This document shows, piece by piece, positions 18,225 to 26,638 of a stretch of 37,927 bases of DNA. Both the position numbers and the translations under genes were made by a program. This stretch comes from Candidatus Poribacteria bacterium (GTDB lineage Bacteria; Poribacteria; WGA-4E; WGA-3G). Below the pieces are notes generated by a model that ran no database searches, was not told the DNA's origin, and was given only the letters and a program-made list of their open reading frames with translations. Within the stretch, counting starts at the first letter, position 1, and each line of letters starts with the position of its first letter. Location of the stretch: assembly GCA_022823085.1 (NCBI GenBank), contig JAJDXV010000120.1, positions 1-37,927 of the forward strand, read 5' to 3'.

Positions 18225-18647
18225 ATGGAAATTATCATAGGATTTGTATTATTCCTTTTCGTACCTGTCTGCGTCGTCCTGACGCTGATTATCTTGTTAC
18301 AGGACAGTAAAGGGGAAGGACTTTCATCGAGCGCATTCGGTGGTGCAGAGATGCAATCTGTCCTCGGAGGGCGCGGTGCCGCGACTTTCCTGAGTAAACT
18401 GACAACATGGCTCGCCATCGGTTTCATGGTCATCTCGCTTTTCCTGATGCGTTTCTACGGTGAAGGTGACGGCGGCGGTGCACTCACGCCGATTGAGCAA
18501 GAGACGACACAAGAGAGCCCCCAAGAACCGACCGACACGACAGACGAATCGACTGTTGAACCGTCAACAGATACGGGCAGCGAGAGCGATCCGCAAGACG
18601 CATCAAAAACAGAAATTGACGGCGGTACCACAGATAGCACGGAATAA
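18225..18647 (+). CDS. secG: Preprotein translocase subunit SecG
   Basis: SecG is the small auxiliary subunit of the SecYEG channel in the inner membrane. The product has two membrane helices (about 3-25 and 52-75). Between them lies the family motif LLQDSKGEGLSSSAFGGAEM and the Gly-rich loop LGGRGAATFLSK. After residue 80 comes a low-complexity acidic, Thr/Ser/Glu/Asp-rich tail of about 60 residues, which makes the protein (140 residues) longer than most SecGs. GGAGGA precedes the ATG. The order gap-tpiA-secG is widespread in bacteria and supports the call. The stop codon is one base before the repeat beginning at 18649. Confidence 0.93.
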   Translation: MEIIIGFVLFLFVPVCVVLTLIILLQDSKGEGLSSSAFGGAEMQSVLGGRGAATFLSKLTTWLAIGFMVISLFLMRFYGEGDGGGALTPIEQETTQESPQEPTDTTDESTVEPSTDTGSESDPQDASKTEIDGGTTDSTE

Positions 18648-18648
18648 T

Positions 18649-18838
18649 TTTTAATTTTCCTTGCGGTTCGGTTAGGTGGGTTGGTGGTTTTTACGTTCAT
18701 CTCCGTAGATCCGCTTTCCACTTCGTTTGAAGCTACACGTTTTTAAAATCTATAGCAGTCGCAACGAAGGCGCGACGGACAAGACCGAGCGACCTATTCA
18801 CCCAGAGAACCCTGATTAACCGCAAGGAAAATTTAAAA
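18649..18838. repeat. ~190-bp intergenic element with inverted AT-rich ends
   Basis: The left end TTTTAATTTTCCTTGCGGTT (18649-18668) and the right end AACCGCAAGGAAAATTTAAAA (18818-18838) are inverted copies. The first 90 bases recur almost unchanged at 22658-22747. The right end recurs at 26616-26638 and in part at 6862-6882 and 31087-31100. The interior has no gene. The element fills the whole secG-to-18841 gap, touching both genes; its right end supplies AAGGAAAA just before the next start codon. Confidence 0.7.
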
Positions 18839-18840
18839 AA

Positions 18841-19239
18841 ATGCTTTCATGGACAGTGCATCCGCTTGCTGAGAATTGGCGCAAATCTGTGCTGTTAGGG
18901 CTTTTTCTCGTCCTCCTTTTATTTATCATCTATGTGGGATTTCAGTCGATTTACGTCGCCGTGCTGTCTGCTATTTTTCTGATTGGGTCGCTCTACAAAT
19001 ATTTTCTACCGTTTCACCACCAATTTGAAGCGGATAGACTCGTTATCACGAGTTGCTGCTATAAAATGGAACGTCCTTGGGAAACGTTTCGTAGTTTTTA
19101 CGTTGACGCGAACGGTGTACTTCTCAGTCCGTTCGCCCATCCGACACGCCTCGAAAACTTCCGCGGTGTTTATGTCCGATTCGGCAAACACTCCCCTGAA
19201 GAAATCGTTAATTTTATTACCAAGAAAATCAAAGACTGA
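18841..19239 (+). CDS. Small membrane protein, two helices plus cytosolic domain (unknown)
   Basis: The function is not recognised. The 132-residue product has two adjacent hydrophobic helices (about 16-33 and 35-54). A compact soluble part of about 75 residues follows: FEADRLVITSCCYKMERPWETFRSF and VYVRFGKHSPEEIVNFITKK. The layout resembles small bacterial PH-like membrane proteins, but that is a loose comparison. AAGGAAAA from the preceding repeat lies about 9 bases before the ATG. It may be co-transcribed with secG through the 193-base repeat-filled gap. Confidence 0.65.
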   Translation: MLSWTVHPLAENWRKSVLLGLFLVLLLFIIYVGFQSIYVAVLSAIFLIGSLYKYFLPFHHQFEADRLVITSCCYKMERPWETFRSFYVDANGVLLSPFAHPTRLENFRGVYVRFGKHSPEEIVNFITKKIKD

Positions 19240-19242
19240 AGT

Positions 19243-19347
19243 TTGAAAACTGCTAAATTAGCAAAAAGTCCATTGCGCTATCCGGGTGGTAAATCGAGGG
19301 CACTGAAACAAATTCTGCCACATGTTCCGCTGAATCTGGAGGATTAA
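19243..19347 (+). pseudogene. Remnant of a DNA adenine methylase N-terminus
   Basis: A 34-codon frame from TTG 19243 to TAA 19345-19347 encodes KSPLRYPGGKSRALKQIL near its middle. This is the N-terminal, SAM-binding (motif I) segment of the Dam/D12 class of adenine-N6 methylases. The rest of the enzyme (the DPPY motif and beyond) is absent, so it cannot be a working methylase. The remnant stops at TAA, and the next gene's ATG follows at once (TAAATG). Its last codons contain the GGAGGA that serves as that gene's ribosome-binding site, which may be why this piece was kept. It is too short for most gene callers. Confidence 0.65.
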
Positions 19348-20619
19348 ATGGATACGAACCATACACAGGTAATTGCGACCACAGAAGCGTTGAAAACCGC
19401 TGTTTTAGATGTGGTTGACACCCAAAGCATCACAGATATTCACACGCACCTTTTTAGTCCGCCCTTCGGCGACTTGTTGCTATGGGGTATAGATGAGTTG
19501 TTGACGTATCACTATCTCATCGCTGAAGTCTTCCGCAAATCGGACGTTTCGTACGACCAATTTTGGGCGATGACGAAGATAGAGCAGGCAGACCTTATCT
19601 GGCAGACGCTTTTTATTGAGAACTCACCGGTGAGCGAGGCGTGCCGCGGGGTCGTGACGACGTTGGATACATTGGGTTTGGATGTCGGTTCGCGTAATCT
19701 ACAAGACTATCGGCAATACTTTGCGGATACGACCGTTGAAGCCTTTATTGATACGGTATTTGAACAGGCGAAGGTCTCTAAAGTGGTGATGACGAATGAC
19801 CCGTTTGATGCAGCAGAGTCGCCTGTGTGGGAATCTGGAGATACTGGAGACGCTCGCTTTGAAGCGGCACTTCGGATGGATGTCCTCATCAACACATATC
19901 AAGAGACCGGGTATGAGCATCTCCGCGGTCTCGGATACGATGTTGATCCGAATTTATCGACAGAAAAAACTTACAAGGAGGTCCGCCGGTTTTTAGAGAC
20001 GTGGATTCAGCGGATGAACCCGAAATATATGGCGGTCTCACTGCCACCGGATTTCCAATACCCTGACGACGGTATTCTTGGACGGCTTTTTGATAACTGT
20101 ATACTCCCTATCTCGCGTGAATTCAACGTCCCGTTTGCGCTGATGATCGGTGTGAAACGCGCCGTTAACCCGCAGCTTCAGATGGCAGGAGACGGAACCG
20201 GAAAAGCGGATCTGACGAGTTTGGAGACGCTACTCCGTGAGAATCCGGACAATAAGTTTCTCGTGACGCTGCTGTCCCGTGAGAACCAGCACGAGTTGTG
20301 CGTCATCGGACGTAAATTCAAGAACCTAATGATCTTCGGATGTTGGTGGTTTATGAACAATCCGAGCGTTATTGAGGAGATTACACGCGAACGGATTGAG
20401 TTGCTCGGTCTGAGCGTGATTCCGCAGCATTCGGATGCCCGTATTTTGGATCAACTCCTCTACAAGTGGAAACACTCACGTCGGATCATCGCGGACGTTC
20501 TGGTGGAGAAATACCAGACCTTGCTTGATGTCGGGTGGACACTTACCGCGTCAGAGATTGAGCGGGATGTTAATAACCTATTCGGCGGCAATTTCGATCG
20601 GTTTTTGAATGGAAATTAA
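19348..20619 (+). CDS. Uronate isomerase-like amidohydrolase-superfamily protein
   Basis: Uronate isomerases convert glucuronate/galacturonate to fructuronate/tagaturonate, an early step of uronic-acid catabolism. The 423-residue product has the metal motif DIHTHLF (His32, His34) followed by LWGIDELLTYHYL. The UxaC-type GCWWFMNN and the DAR...YKWKHSRRI motif lie near the C-terminus. It is about 45 residues shorter than E. coli UxaC and clearly diverged, so the substrate may differ. GGAGGA at 19338-19343 precedes the ATG by 4 bases and lies inside the methylase remnant. The pectate lyase at 36534 would produce uronides, but the two genes are far apart. Confidence 0.8.
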   Translation: MDTNHTQVIATTEALKTAVLDVVDTQSITDIHTHLFSPPFGDLLLWGIDELLTYHYLIAEVFRKSDVSYDQFWAMTKIEQADLIWQTLFIENSPVSEACRGVVTTLDTLGLDVGSRNLQDYRQYFADTTVEAFIDTVFEQAKVSKVVMTNDPFDAAESPVWESGDTGDARFEAALRMDVLINTYQETGYEHLRGLGYDVDPNLSTEKTYKEVRRFLETWIQRMNPKYMAVSLPPDFQYPDDGILGRLFDNCILPISREFNVPFALMIGVKRAVNPQLQMAGDGTGKADLTSLETLLRENPDNKFLVTLLSRENQHELCVIGRKFKNLMIFGCWWFMNNPSVIEEITRERIELLGLSVIPQHSDARILDQLLYKWKHSRRIIADVLVEKYQTLLDVGWTLTASEIERDVNNLFGGNFDRFLNGN

Positions 20620-20694
20620 TGAATTTGTGTCTTGAAATGTCTCACGGCATGCCTTATAATTTAAATTATCACGTACACGTATGGGGTCCGCTGC

Positions 20695-20973
20695 ATGGAT
20701 ATAGGATTTGTATGGGACGCAGAAAAATATCAAGAAGTTCAGAGGACGCACAATGTCCAGTTTTATGAAGTCGTTTCTGCGTTTGACGATCCGCAGGGAT
20801 ACGATGATACGGACCCACAAGGACATCCAGATCGGTGGTTGTACGTAGGACAGACCGTTACCAATCGGGTATTGGCAATCATCTACATTGCGGAAGGGGA
20901 AGAATTCCACCGGTTAATTACTGCTTATGAGGCAGAAGGGGAGATTCTCAATGAATACTACAGCGGAAGTTGA
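20695..20973 (+). CDS. BrnT-like (DUF497) toxin-family protein
   Basis: BrnT proteins are small RelE-fold ribonuclease toxins of type II toxin-antitoxin pairs. The 92-residue product follows the family pattern: FVWDAEKYQEVQRTHNVQF, FDDP, then VLAIIY and HRLITAYEAEGEILNEY at the end. The usual IISARRA ending reads LITAYEA here, so catalytic activity is not assured. No classical brnA follows. Instead the gene overlaps by 23 bases the start of the TIR-domain protein, a tight coupling typical of toxin-antitoxin partners. Confidence 0.72.
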   Translation: MDIGFVWDAEKYQEVQRTHNVQFYEVVSAFDDPQGYDDTDPQGHPDRWLYVGQTVTNRVLAIIYIAEGEEFHRLITAYEAEGEILNEYYSGS

Positions 20974-22357
20974 ATTTGATTATGAAGCTTACACACGGGA
21001 ATACCAGCCGGATCCATCTAAAATCCGACGAGGATTTAAAGCACGTCAAGAGCGGCGTAAAGCCTTTAGAGCCCGCTTGATCAACCATGTGAATATGGAA
21101 CTTAAACACGCTAGGGAAATAGGGCATGTTTTTATCTCCTATTGTCATGAAAATATGGATGCTGTTGCTCGGCTCTGTGATAACCTTACCTCACGAGGTA
21201 TCAAGGTCTGGTTGGATCGGAAGGCATTGGAGCCTGGGATGCAATGGAAACCTGCAATTCAGCAAGCGATTCACCAAGGGACTTACTTCGTCGCGTGTTT
21301 CTCTAAGGAATCTAACGCGCGTGAGCAGACGTATATGAGCGAAGAACTAACCCTTGCAGTTGAAAAACTCCGAGATCGACCTTTTGACAAGGTTTGGTTT
21401 ATCCCTATAAAACTGAATGAATGTGAGATTCCCGATATTGACATCGGGGGTGGTGCAACCCTACGCGACCTTCAGTACGTGAATCTTTATGAAGATTGGG
21501 AAAATGGCATCCAACGAATTGTGGACGTTATGCAATCGGCCTGTGCCCAGGAGTCATTACATGCTACAAATACCCCTGAGGATAAAGGCGTAGAATGTGT
21601 GCTCCTCCGCTCTGAAAATGGTATCCCGTACTTCATTCCGTTTCAAAAGGTATGCTGGGATGCGATGGAAATTTCTTTAACGCTTTGCCCGACTTCATCT
21701 GAACAAACGGCTTTCTTGAGTTCATTGCGGTCACGCTTGGGCAAAGTGCCTGATGGGAGTTCTATTGACCAGCTGGGGGCTATCGCTTTCGCGCATCAGG
21801 AAGACGCTGCATGGGTAAAACTACGGGAGGTTACCCAAATTTCAACTGAGAGTGAGACTGTGTGGGATATCCGTCTCAAGGAGGAGACTGTCAGTAGCGC
21901 ATATAAGCATCGCACTGAGCCGGTAATTTTAACGCAGCTGACCTTGGAACAGATTGCTGACATGCGCGCCAAACGACTCCTTCTTGACGAAAAGTTAGAT
22001 ACCGCCAGTTCATCCTTAACACAAACCACTGTTTTCGATCAGATGTTATTAGAGGCTCAAATTCGGGGCGAACTCTCATCACAATATGGAAACAGGCTCC
22101 AAGCACTCGCGTCCCCAATTCCACAGCTTTATCAACGTTTTGGAAATACGCAAGAGAGATTCAAGAAATTCGCCCGATTAATTTCGGTATTGTATTTGAA
22201 GTTGTCAAATACTGTTGACGATATACTTCAACTGGATATAGAGCTCCTTGATTCAGCAGCATTAAATATTAAATTTAAGGGACGACGGACGCAACCGAAT
22301 ATAAACGAAAAGCCAACATTTCTCGAATTTGAGGGAAGTTGTCCGTTGGCAGAATGA
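20951..22357 (+). CDS. TIR-domain protein with basic N-terminal arm and unknown C-terminal half
   Basis: Bacterial TIR domains often cleave NAD+ or make cyclic nucleotide signals in antiphage defence. The start at 20951 is chosen because AAGGGGAG lies 8 bases before it; an in-frame ATG at 20927 lacks this. The 468-residue product has three parts. Residues 1-57 are charged (IRRGFKARQERRKAFRARLI) and stand where an antitoxin to the overlapping BrnT-like gene would be expected. Residues 58-195 are a TIR domain: GHVFISYCHEN, the loop VWLDRKALEPGMQWKPAIQQ, and YMSEELTLA with Glu131/Glu132 as candidate catalytic acids. Residues 200-468 are not recognised; they are partly helical and contain no membrane segment. 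It may be a sensor for an unknown trigger. Confidence 0.8.
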   Translation: MNTTAEVEFDYEAYTREYQPDPSKIRRGFKARQERRKAFRARLINHVNMELKHAREIGHVFISYCHENMDAVARLCDNLTSRGIKVWLDRKALEPGMQWKPAIQQAIHQGTYFVACFSKESNAREQTYMSEELTLAVEKLRDRPFDKVWFIPIKLNECEIPDIDIGGGATLRDLQYVNLYEDWENGIQRIVDVMQSACAQESLHATNTPEDKGVECVLLRSENGIPYFIPFQKVCWDAMEISLTLCPTSSEQTAFLSSLRSRLGKVPDGSSIDQLGAIAFAHQEDAAWVKLREVTQISTESETVWDIRLKEETVSSAYKHRTEPVILTQLTLEQIADMRAKRLLLDEKLDTASSSLTQTTVFDQMLLEAQIRGELSSQYGNRLQALASPIPQLYQRFGNTQERFKKFARLISVLYLKLSNTVDDILQLDIELLDSAALNIKFKGRRTQPNINEKPTFLEFEGSCPLAE

Positions 22358-22371
22358 TACCGATCTGCGTC

Positions 22372-22656
22372 CTAACAGAGGCAGGGCGTTGCTTCACACT
22401 TCGGACATCCTTCTGCATAGATGTGTGCGGCATCCTCTAAAGAGATACCGAGTAGGCTCGCTAATGTGGCGAGCCATGCAAAGACATCGGCGAATTCCTC
22501 TCGGAGTCGTTCCATATCCTGGGGCTGCTTGCGGATCTCTTTTGCTAACTCGCCGACCTCCTCCACAAACCAAGTGAAGGTCAGCGGCACACCGCGTTCT
22601 GCATCACGCTCATAATAAATCGCTTCGATTTGTTTCTGAAACGCCTCAATCGTCAT
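22372..22656 (-). CDS. MazG-like nucleotide pyrophosphohydrolase
   Basis: MazG-like enzymes hydrolyse (d)NTPs to monophosphates and diphosphate, cleaning nucleotide pools or lowering alarmone levels. The 94-residue protein has the metal-binding pattern ExxE (Glu33, Glu36) and ExxD (Glu54, Asp57) within FVEEVGELAKEIRK and LREEFADVFAWLATLA. It ends with a cysteine cluster CPKCEATPCLC (Cys84, 87, 92, 94), possibly a metal knot or redox site. It converges on the TIR gene with only 14 bases between the stops. The start codon is directly preceded by a repeat end that provides AAGGAAAA. Confidence 0.88.
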   Translation of the reverse strand: MTIEAFQKQIEAIYYERDAERGVPLTFTWFVEEVGELAKEIRKQPQDMERLREEFADVFAWLATLASLLGISLEDAAHIYAEGCPKCEATPCLC

Positions 22657-22657
22657 G

Positions 22658-22747
22658 TTTTAATTTTCCTTGCGGTTCGGTTAGGTGTGTTGGTGGTTTT
22701 CACGTTCCTTCCGTAGACCCGCTTTCCACTTCGTTTCAAGCTACGCG
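22658..22747. repeat. Second copy of the 18649-type intergenic element
   Basis: About 90 bases match 18649-18738 with only a handful of differences; both contain CCTTGCGGTTCGGTTAGGTG and CGCTTTCCACTTCGTTT. The copy begins one base before the mazG-like start codon. The matching inverted right end is degraded here (CTTGCGGTTCGTTAAAGATT at about 22783-22802). Confidence 0.75.
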
Positions 22748-22793
22748 CAACTTTACTTGAAACCCACTGCTTGATTTAACGTCTTGCGGTTCG

Positions 22794-23678
22794 TTAAAGA
22801 TTTTCCCGTTTACAATCCACGGAGACAGATAATTTATGGGTGCCGCTTCCGAAGACGACCCCTTTCAACGGCGTTACATCGGCGTAGTCTCTACCCCATG
22901 CAACGGTGATGTGCCGATCGGTGGGCATCTGGTTATTCGTCGGGTCGAAATCCACCCATCCGAGTTGCGGGAGATAGACAGAGAACCATGCATGCGAGGC
23001 ATCGGCACCGGTTAACGGTTCTTGATCCGGTGGTGGGTCTGTTTCAATATAACCGCTGATATAGCGTGCGGGGAGCCCTAACGCGCGTAGGCACCCGATA
23101 CCGAGATGTGCAAAATCTTGGCAGACCCCGCGGCGGTGTTTTAGCACATCCGAAAGCGGTGTCGCTATCGTCGTGAAACCTGGATCGAAGGTGAAATCGT
23201 TGTAAAGACGGGTGCTTAAATCCTCAACGGCAGCCAGTAAAGGTCGTCCAGCGGTAAAGGATTCCTGTGCATAAGCATGGAGTTCAGGAATCGTCGGAAC
23301 CATGGGTGAATTGAGAATGTACTGCCGTATCTCCAAGGTTTCTGCGTCTGAATCTGTGTGCAGTTGCTGATGCACGGTTTCCCAAGCCAAGTATTCGCTG
23401 AACGCTAATTTCTGTTGTCTACTTTCAACTGCCACATAACTGGTGACTGTAACGGTGAGTTGATTATGGGGCTGCTGGATCGTGAAATAGTAGACGGTGT
23501 TTCCGAAGAAGTCCTCGCGTTCGCGATATTCCCACGGTTCAGGCTCCACAACGAATTCGCTGTCGTTGCAACGTTGGTATGCAAAGGTGCGCGGGGTCAA
23601 GCGTGCTTCGTTATAGCAGAGATTCACCGGATGCAGGTAACTGTATTCAGTCTTATGGATAATTTTATAATAGCTCAT
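22794..23678 (-). CDS. Transglutaminase-like cysteine peptidase/amidase
   Basis: The product (294 residues) has the N-terminal beta-rich region of bacterial transglutaminase-like proteins (YKIIHKTEYSYLHPVNLCYN). The papain-like catalytic core follows, with Cys186 in HRRGVCQDFAH, His229 in ADASHAWFSVY and Asp245 in GWVDFDPTNN. Members hydrolyse or exchange amide bonds. It is the last gene of the ATP-grasp/alpha-E/DUF2126 cluster, 24 bases after the fused ATP-grasp/alpha-E gene. That context suggests it trims or transfers the peptide-like product made by the ligases. The substrate is unknown. Confidence 0.88.
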   Translation of the reverse strand: MSYYKIIHKTEYSYLHPVNLCYNEARLTPRTFAYQRCNDSEFVVEPEPWEYREREDFFGNTVYYFTIQQPHNQLTVTVTSYVAVESRQQKLAFSEYLAWETVHQQLHTDSDAETLEIRQYILNSPMVPTIPELHAYAQESFTAGRPLLAAVEDLSTRLYNDFTFDPGFTTIATPLSDVLKHRRGVCQDFAHLGIGCLRALGLPARYISGYIETDPPPDQEPLTGADASHAWFSVYLPQLGWVDFDPTNNQMPTDRHITVAWGRDYADVTPLKGVVFGSGTHKLSVSVDCKRENL

Positions 23679-23702
23679 TGTGTTAGACAGTGTGTGTCTG
23701 TG

Positions 23703-26438
23703 TTAGAAGCTATCGGTTGTTGTTAATTGTTGGGGTCTCTGGACATGACTGAAATATGTCTGTGTTAGGACATCAGAAATATCAATCAGTATTTGCGCCA
23801 ATCGGACGAGGCGTTTTTCCAATCCTGTCCGTTGTGTTGTTCGGTCTGAATTCGCTGCCAGTTCGATTGTATTAGAAAGTTGCAACTGCGTTAGTGCCTC
23901 TAAGATCAGCTGTTCTTCCTCGCTCAGCCGATAGCGGCGTTTTTCTCTCGGTAGTACACGAATATGTACCTCAAGTCGTTTCAACTGATAGAGGAGCGAA
24001 CGCGGGTTATCTTCATCGAGCAGCAATAGTTCCAAGGCTGTCGGGAAGTGGAGTTCCGAGCGATACCGTCGGCGATAGGTAATCAGGCTTTCAGCGGCGG
24101 CGAGGACAGATTCAAGCAGGAGATCTTCGATCCATTCGTCTTGGACGGCAACGAGGCTTGAGCGACACAGCACAATAAGAAGGAGCGAACGTTCGATACG
24201 CCGTCCCATATCTAAACTGATCCAACCGACTGTCTGGGTCATATTTTCTGAATTAAGTCCACTCAATGCAGAAAGAAAAATCATGAGTTGATCAAGTGAT
24301 GCCAATTCTGCCTCTTGTAATACAAGGTCTGTGTATGGGCTGTGTGCCCCAGCCTCTACCACATCTCTACCTTCAGGGACACTTTTTTCGAGGTTTGCGC
24401 AGAGGTCCTCAATACGATTCATCACACGCCATGTATCGGTAGACCAACGATCGCGGACTGCATAAGCGGCACTGAGGAGTGCTTGAAGCGTTGACACCAG
24501 GCTTCCACTATTTGCTGTGTCAAGCATGATTGAAAGGAGTTCGCTTTCTAAAGATTGTTCGCCCTTATCTGCAAAGCCCGGGTGTGAAGACGTTAAACCG
24601 GTCAGCGAACGGAGCATACTGCGGAGGTAGATGAGTTCGGAGACTTCTCTGGTGTCTTCACCGAGGGTCTCCGTGGTCGGTGTCGCTGGTGCTATCTGTC
24701 CTAACTGCGATGTCTCTAAACCCATCTTGTCCATTTTGACTTTATCGAGTATAATTCGGAGCAGGCGTGCGTGTCCTTCGGCGCGTTCGGCGTAACGTCC
24801 CACCCAAAACAGATTTTCGGCTGCCCGGCTTGATAGTACGCCAGATGCCTCTGCAGTTTGGTTTGTTCCTGTCCGTTGCTGCCATAAACTGATATGCGGT
24901 TCAGGTTCAGGTGCGAGAATCCACGTATCTTTACTGACACCTCCATTTTGGATTGAGACTGTCAATTCTTCCGTCTCGCTTTCACAGCGTGTGAGTCCAC
25001 CCGGCATCACAGTATATCCATCTTTTTCTGCGAACAAAAAAGCACGGAGAACCGCGCGGCGCGGTTCAAGTCTACCTTCAATCAACGAAGGGGTGGTGGA
25101 GGAATGAATATATTCCTGCCCGACATAGAGGTGTGGCTCTGCAATAATCTGTGTGCGGAGTGTATCGAGTTCGGCATCGCTGAGTTCAGATCCAAACAGT
25201 GGCCGGCTGCCGGGCTGGCGATAAGTCGGTTTGATGACCAGTGTCTTCAGGTTCGCCAGTACATAGTCTCGCTGCTTCGGTTCTCCGCACCACCACGTAG
25301 CGACAGATGGGAGGCGTAAGTCTTCACCGAGCAGATGCTTCGCGATCTTCGGTAGGAACGGCATCAAACTTGGGTTTTCCAAAGCACCGCTGCCAGGCGG
25401 GTTGACCACAACCACATTTCCGTGTCGAATCGCTTCCAACAACCCCGCAACACCGAGCCGCGAGTCTTGTCGGAGTTCCAAAGGATCACAAAAGATGTCG
25501 TCCACTCTTCGGAGAATAACATCGACGGGCTGTAAACCGTCAATAGATTTCAACCAGACTCTCCCATCCCATACTGTCAAGTCGTCGCCTTGTACGAGTG
25601 TATAACCGAGATAGTTTGCGATATAGGCGTGCTCGAAGTAAGTCTCGTTCAAGGGGCCAGGGGTTAGCACAACGATGTGTGGGTTATGCGTTTGGCGTTG
25701 TGCGATTCCGGTGGCACTTTCGGGTTGCCCGAGTTGATATTGTAAGGGTAACTCGAACAGGCTGTTCTGTAATGAACGGAAAAAGGAAGAGAGTCGATGG
25801 ACACCGACCTCGCCAAAAAAGTTGGGCAGTGCGCGAGCGAGAGCCGTACGATTCTCGAGTGCGTAACTGGCACCCGCTGGTGCTTGTGTCCGGTCGCTGA
25901 GCACCCACATCCTCCCGTCTGGTCCGCGTGCCAAATCAGTGGCGTAGCTCAAAAGAGATGGAAATCCAGAGGGGATAAGTCCAACACATGCGCGTAAAAA
26001 TCCGGCGTGTGCATAAACCACCTCCGGCGGTATCAATCCATCTTTGATTAGACGCTGTTCGCCGTAGCAATCCATCAGAATCAGATTGAGCAGCTCGGCG
26101 CGCTGCGTCAGACCTGCAGAGATAGCGTCCCAATCTGTATTTGAAATAATCAGAGGGATAGGGTCTAATTCCCAAGGACGATGATCGTGCTGTTCGCCGT
26201 GTACGACATAGGTGACACCGTTTTCACGGAGCAGGCGCTGTACCTCCTGATGCCGCGATTCCATCTCTGTGAGTCCGATGGTGTTGAGTGCCTGCATGAA
26301 ACGCGACCAGTGTGGATTGACTTGCTGATCCCGACTCAGCATTTCATCAATCTGTTCACCGTGAGGCGAATTTGCGGAGACGGCGGCGTAATAACTATCG
26401 CCTATCACCTTCCAATCTCTTGTATCTGATTGTTGCAT
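23703..26438 (-). CDS. Fused circularly permuted ATP-grasp and alpha-E protein
   Basis: The 911-residue protein joins two domains that are separate elsewhere in this cluster. Residues about 75-510 form a circularly permuted ATP-grasp ligase (DUF404/DUF407 type) with DRTQAPAGASYALENR where the split paralogue has EDNLGCPSGVSYVVENR. Residues about 540-900 form an alpha-E (DUF403) helical domain starting SSRAAENLFWVGRYAERAEGHARLLR. ATP-grasp enzymes of this group are predicted amide-bond ligases; alpha-E proteins always accompany them, with unclear function. Short spacing to the transglutaminase indicates co-transcription. The substrate is unknown. Confidence 0.88.
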   Translation of the reverse strand: MQQSDTRDWKVIGDSYYAAVSANSPHGEQIDEMLSRDQQVNPHWSRFMQALNTIGLTEMESRHQEVQRLLRENGVTYVVHGEQHDHRPWELDPIPLIISNTDWDAISAGLTQRAELLNLILMDCYGEQRLIKDGLIPPEVVYAHAGFLRACVGLIPSGFPSLLSYATDLARGPDGRMWVLSDRTQAPAGASYALENRTALARALPNFFGEVGVHRLSSFFRSLQNSLFELPLQYQLGQPESATGIAQRQTHNPHIVVLTPGPLNETYFEHAYIANYLGYTLVQGDDLTVWDGRVWLKSIDGLQPVDVILRRVDDIFCDPLELRQDSRLGVAGLLEAIRHGNVVVVNPPGSGALENPSLMPFLPKIAKHLLGEDLRLPSVATWWCGEPKQRDYVLANLKTLVIKPTYRQPGSRPLFGSELSDAELDTLRTQIIAEPHLYVGQEYIHSSTTPSLIEGRLEPRRAVLRAFLFAEKDGYTVMPGGLTRCESETEELTVSIQNGGVSKDTWILAPEPEPHISLWQQRTGTNQTAEASGVLSSRAAENLFWVGRYAERAEGHARLLRIILDKVKMDKMGLETSQLGQIAPATPTTETLGEDTREVSELIYLRSMLRSLTGLTSSHPGFADKGEQSLESELLSIMLDTANSGSLVSTLQALLSAAYAVRDRWSTDTWRVMNRIEDLCANLEKSVPEGRDVVEAGAHSPYTDLVLQEAELASLDQLMIFLSALSGLNSENMTQTVGWISLDMGRRIERSLLLIVLCRSSLVAVQDEWIEDLLLESVLAAAESLITYRRRYRSELHFPTALELLLLDEDNPRSLLYQLKRLEVHIRVLPREKRRYRLSEEEQLILEALTQLQLSNTIELAANSDRTTQRTGLEKRLVRLAQILIDISDVLTQTYFSHVQRPQQLTTTDSF

Positions 26439-26615
26439 CGTCTATACCTAACCCAAGTTGCCTCTTTGTAGGATATGAAACCGTTGGTCTCCTGTACACT
26501 GAGAACGTCTCTGTTTTTTCAGAGTTTATCCGCTTATGACCAGGGAAACGTAGCCCAAACAACGTACGGGGCGGACATAATAAGGCGTACATTGTGTCAT
26601 CAAACCGACTTGATA

Positions 26616-26638
26616 AACCGCAAGGTAAGCTTAAAAAG
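26616..26638. repeat. Repeat end at the stop codon of the DUF2126 gene
   Basis: AACCGCAAGGTAAGCTTAAAAAG is a variant of the right end of the 18649-18838 element (AACCGCAAGGAAAATTTAAAA). The TAA stop of the DUF2126 gene (plus positions 26631-26633) lies within it. The rest of the 192-base gap 26439-26630 holds no gene and no other clear signal. Confidence 0.55.

Noticed and set aside
20927..20950. Upstream ATG of the TIR gene
   Set aside because: It lacks a ribosome-binding site, whereas the ATG at 20951 has AAGGGGAG at ideal distance.
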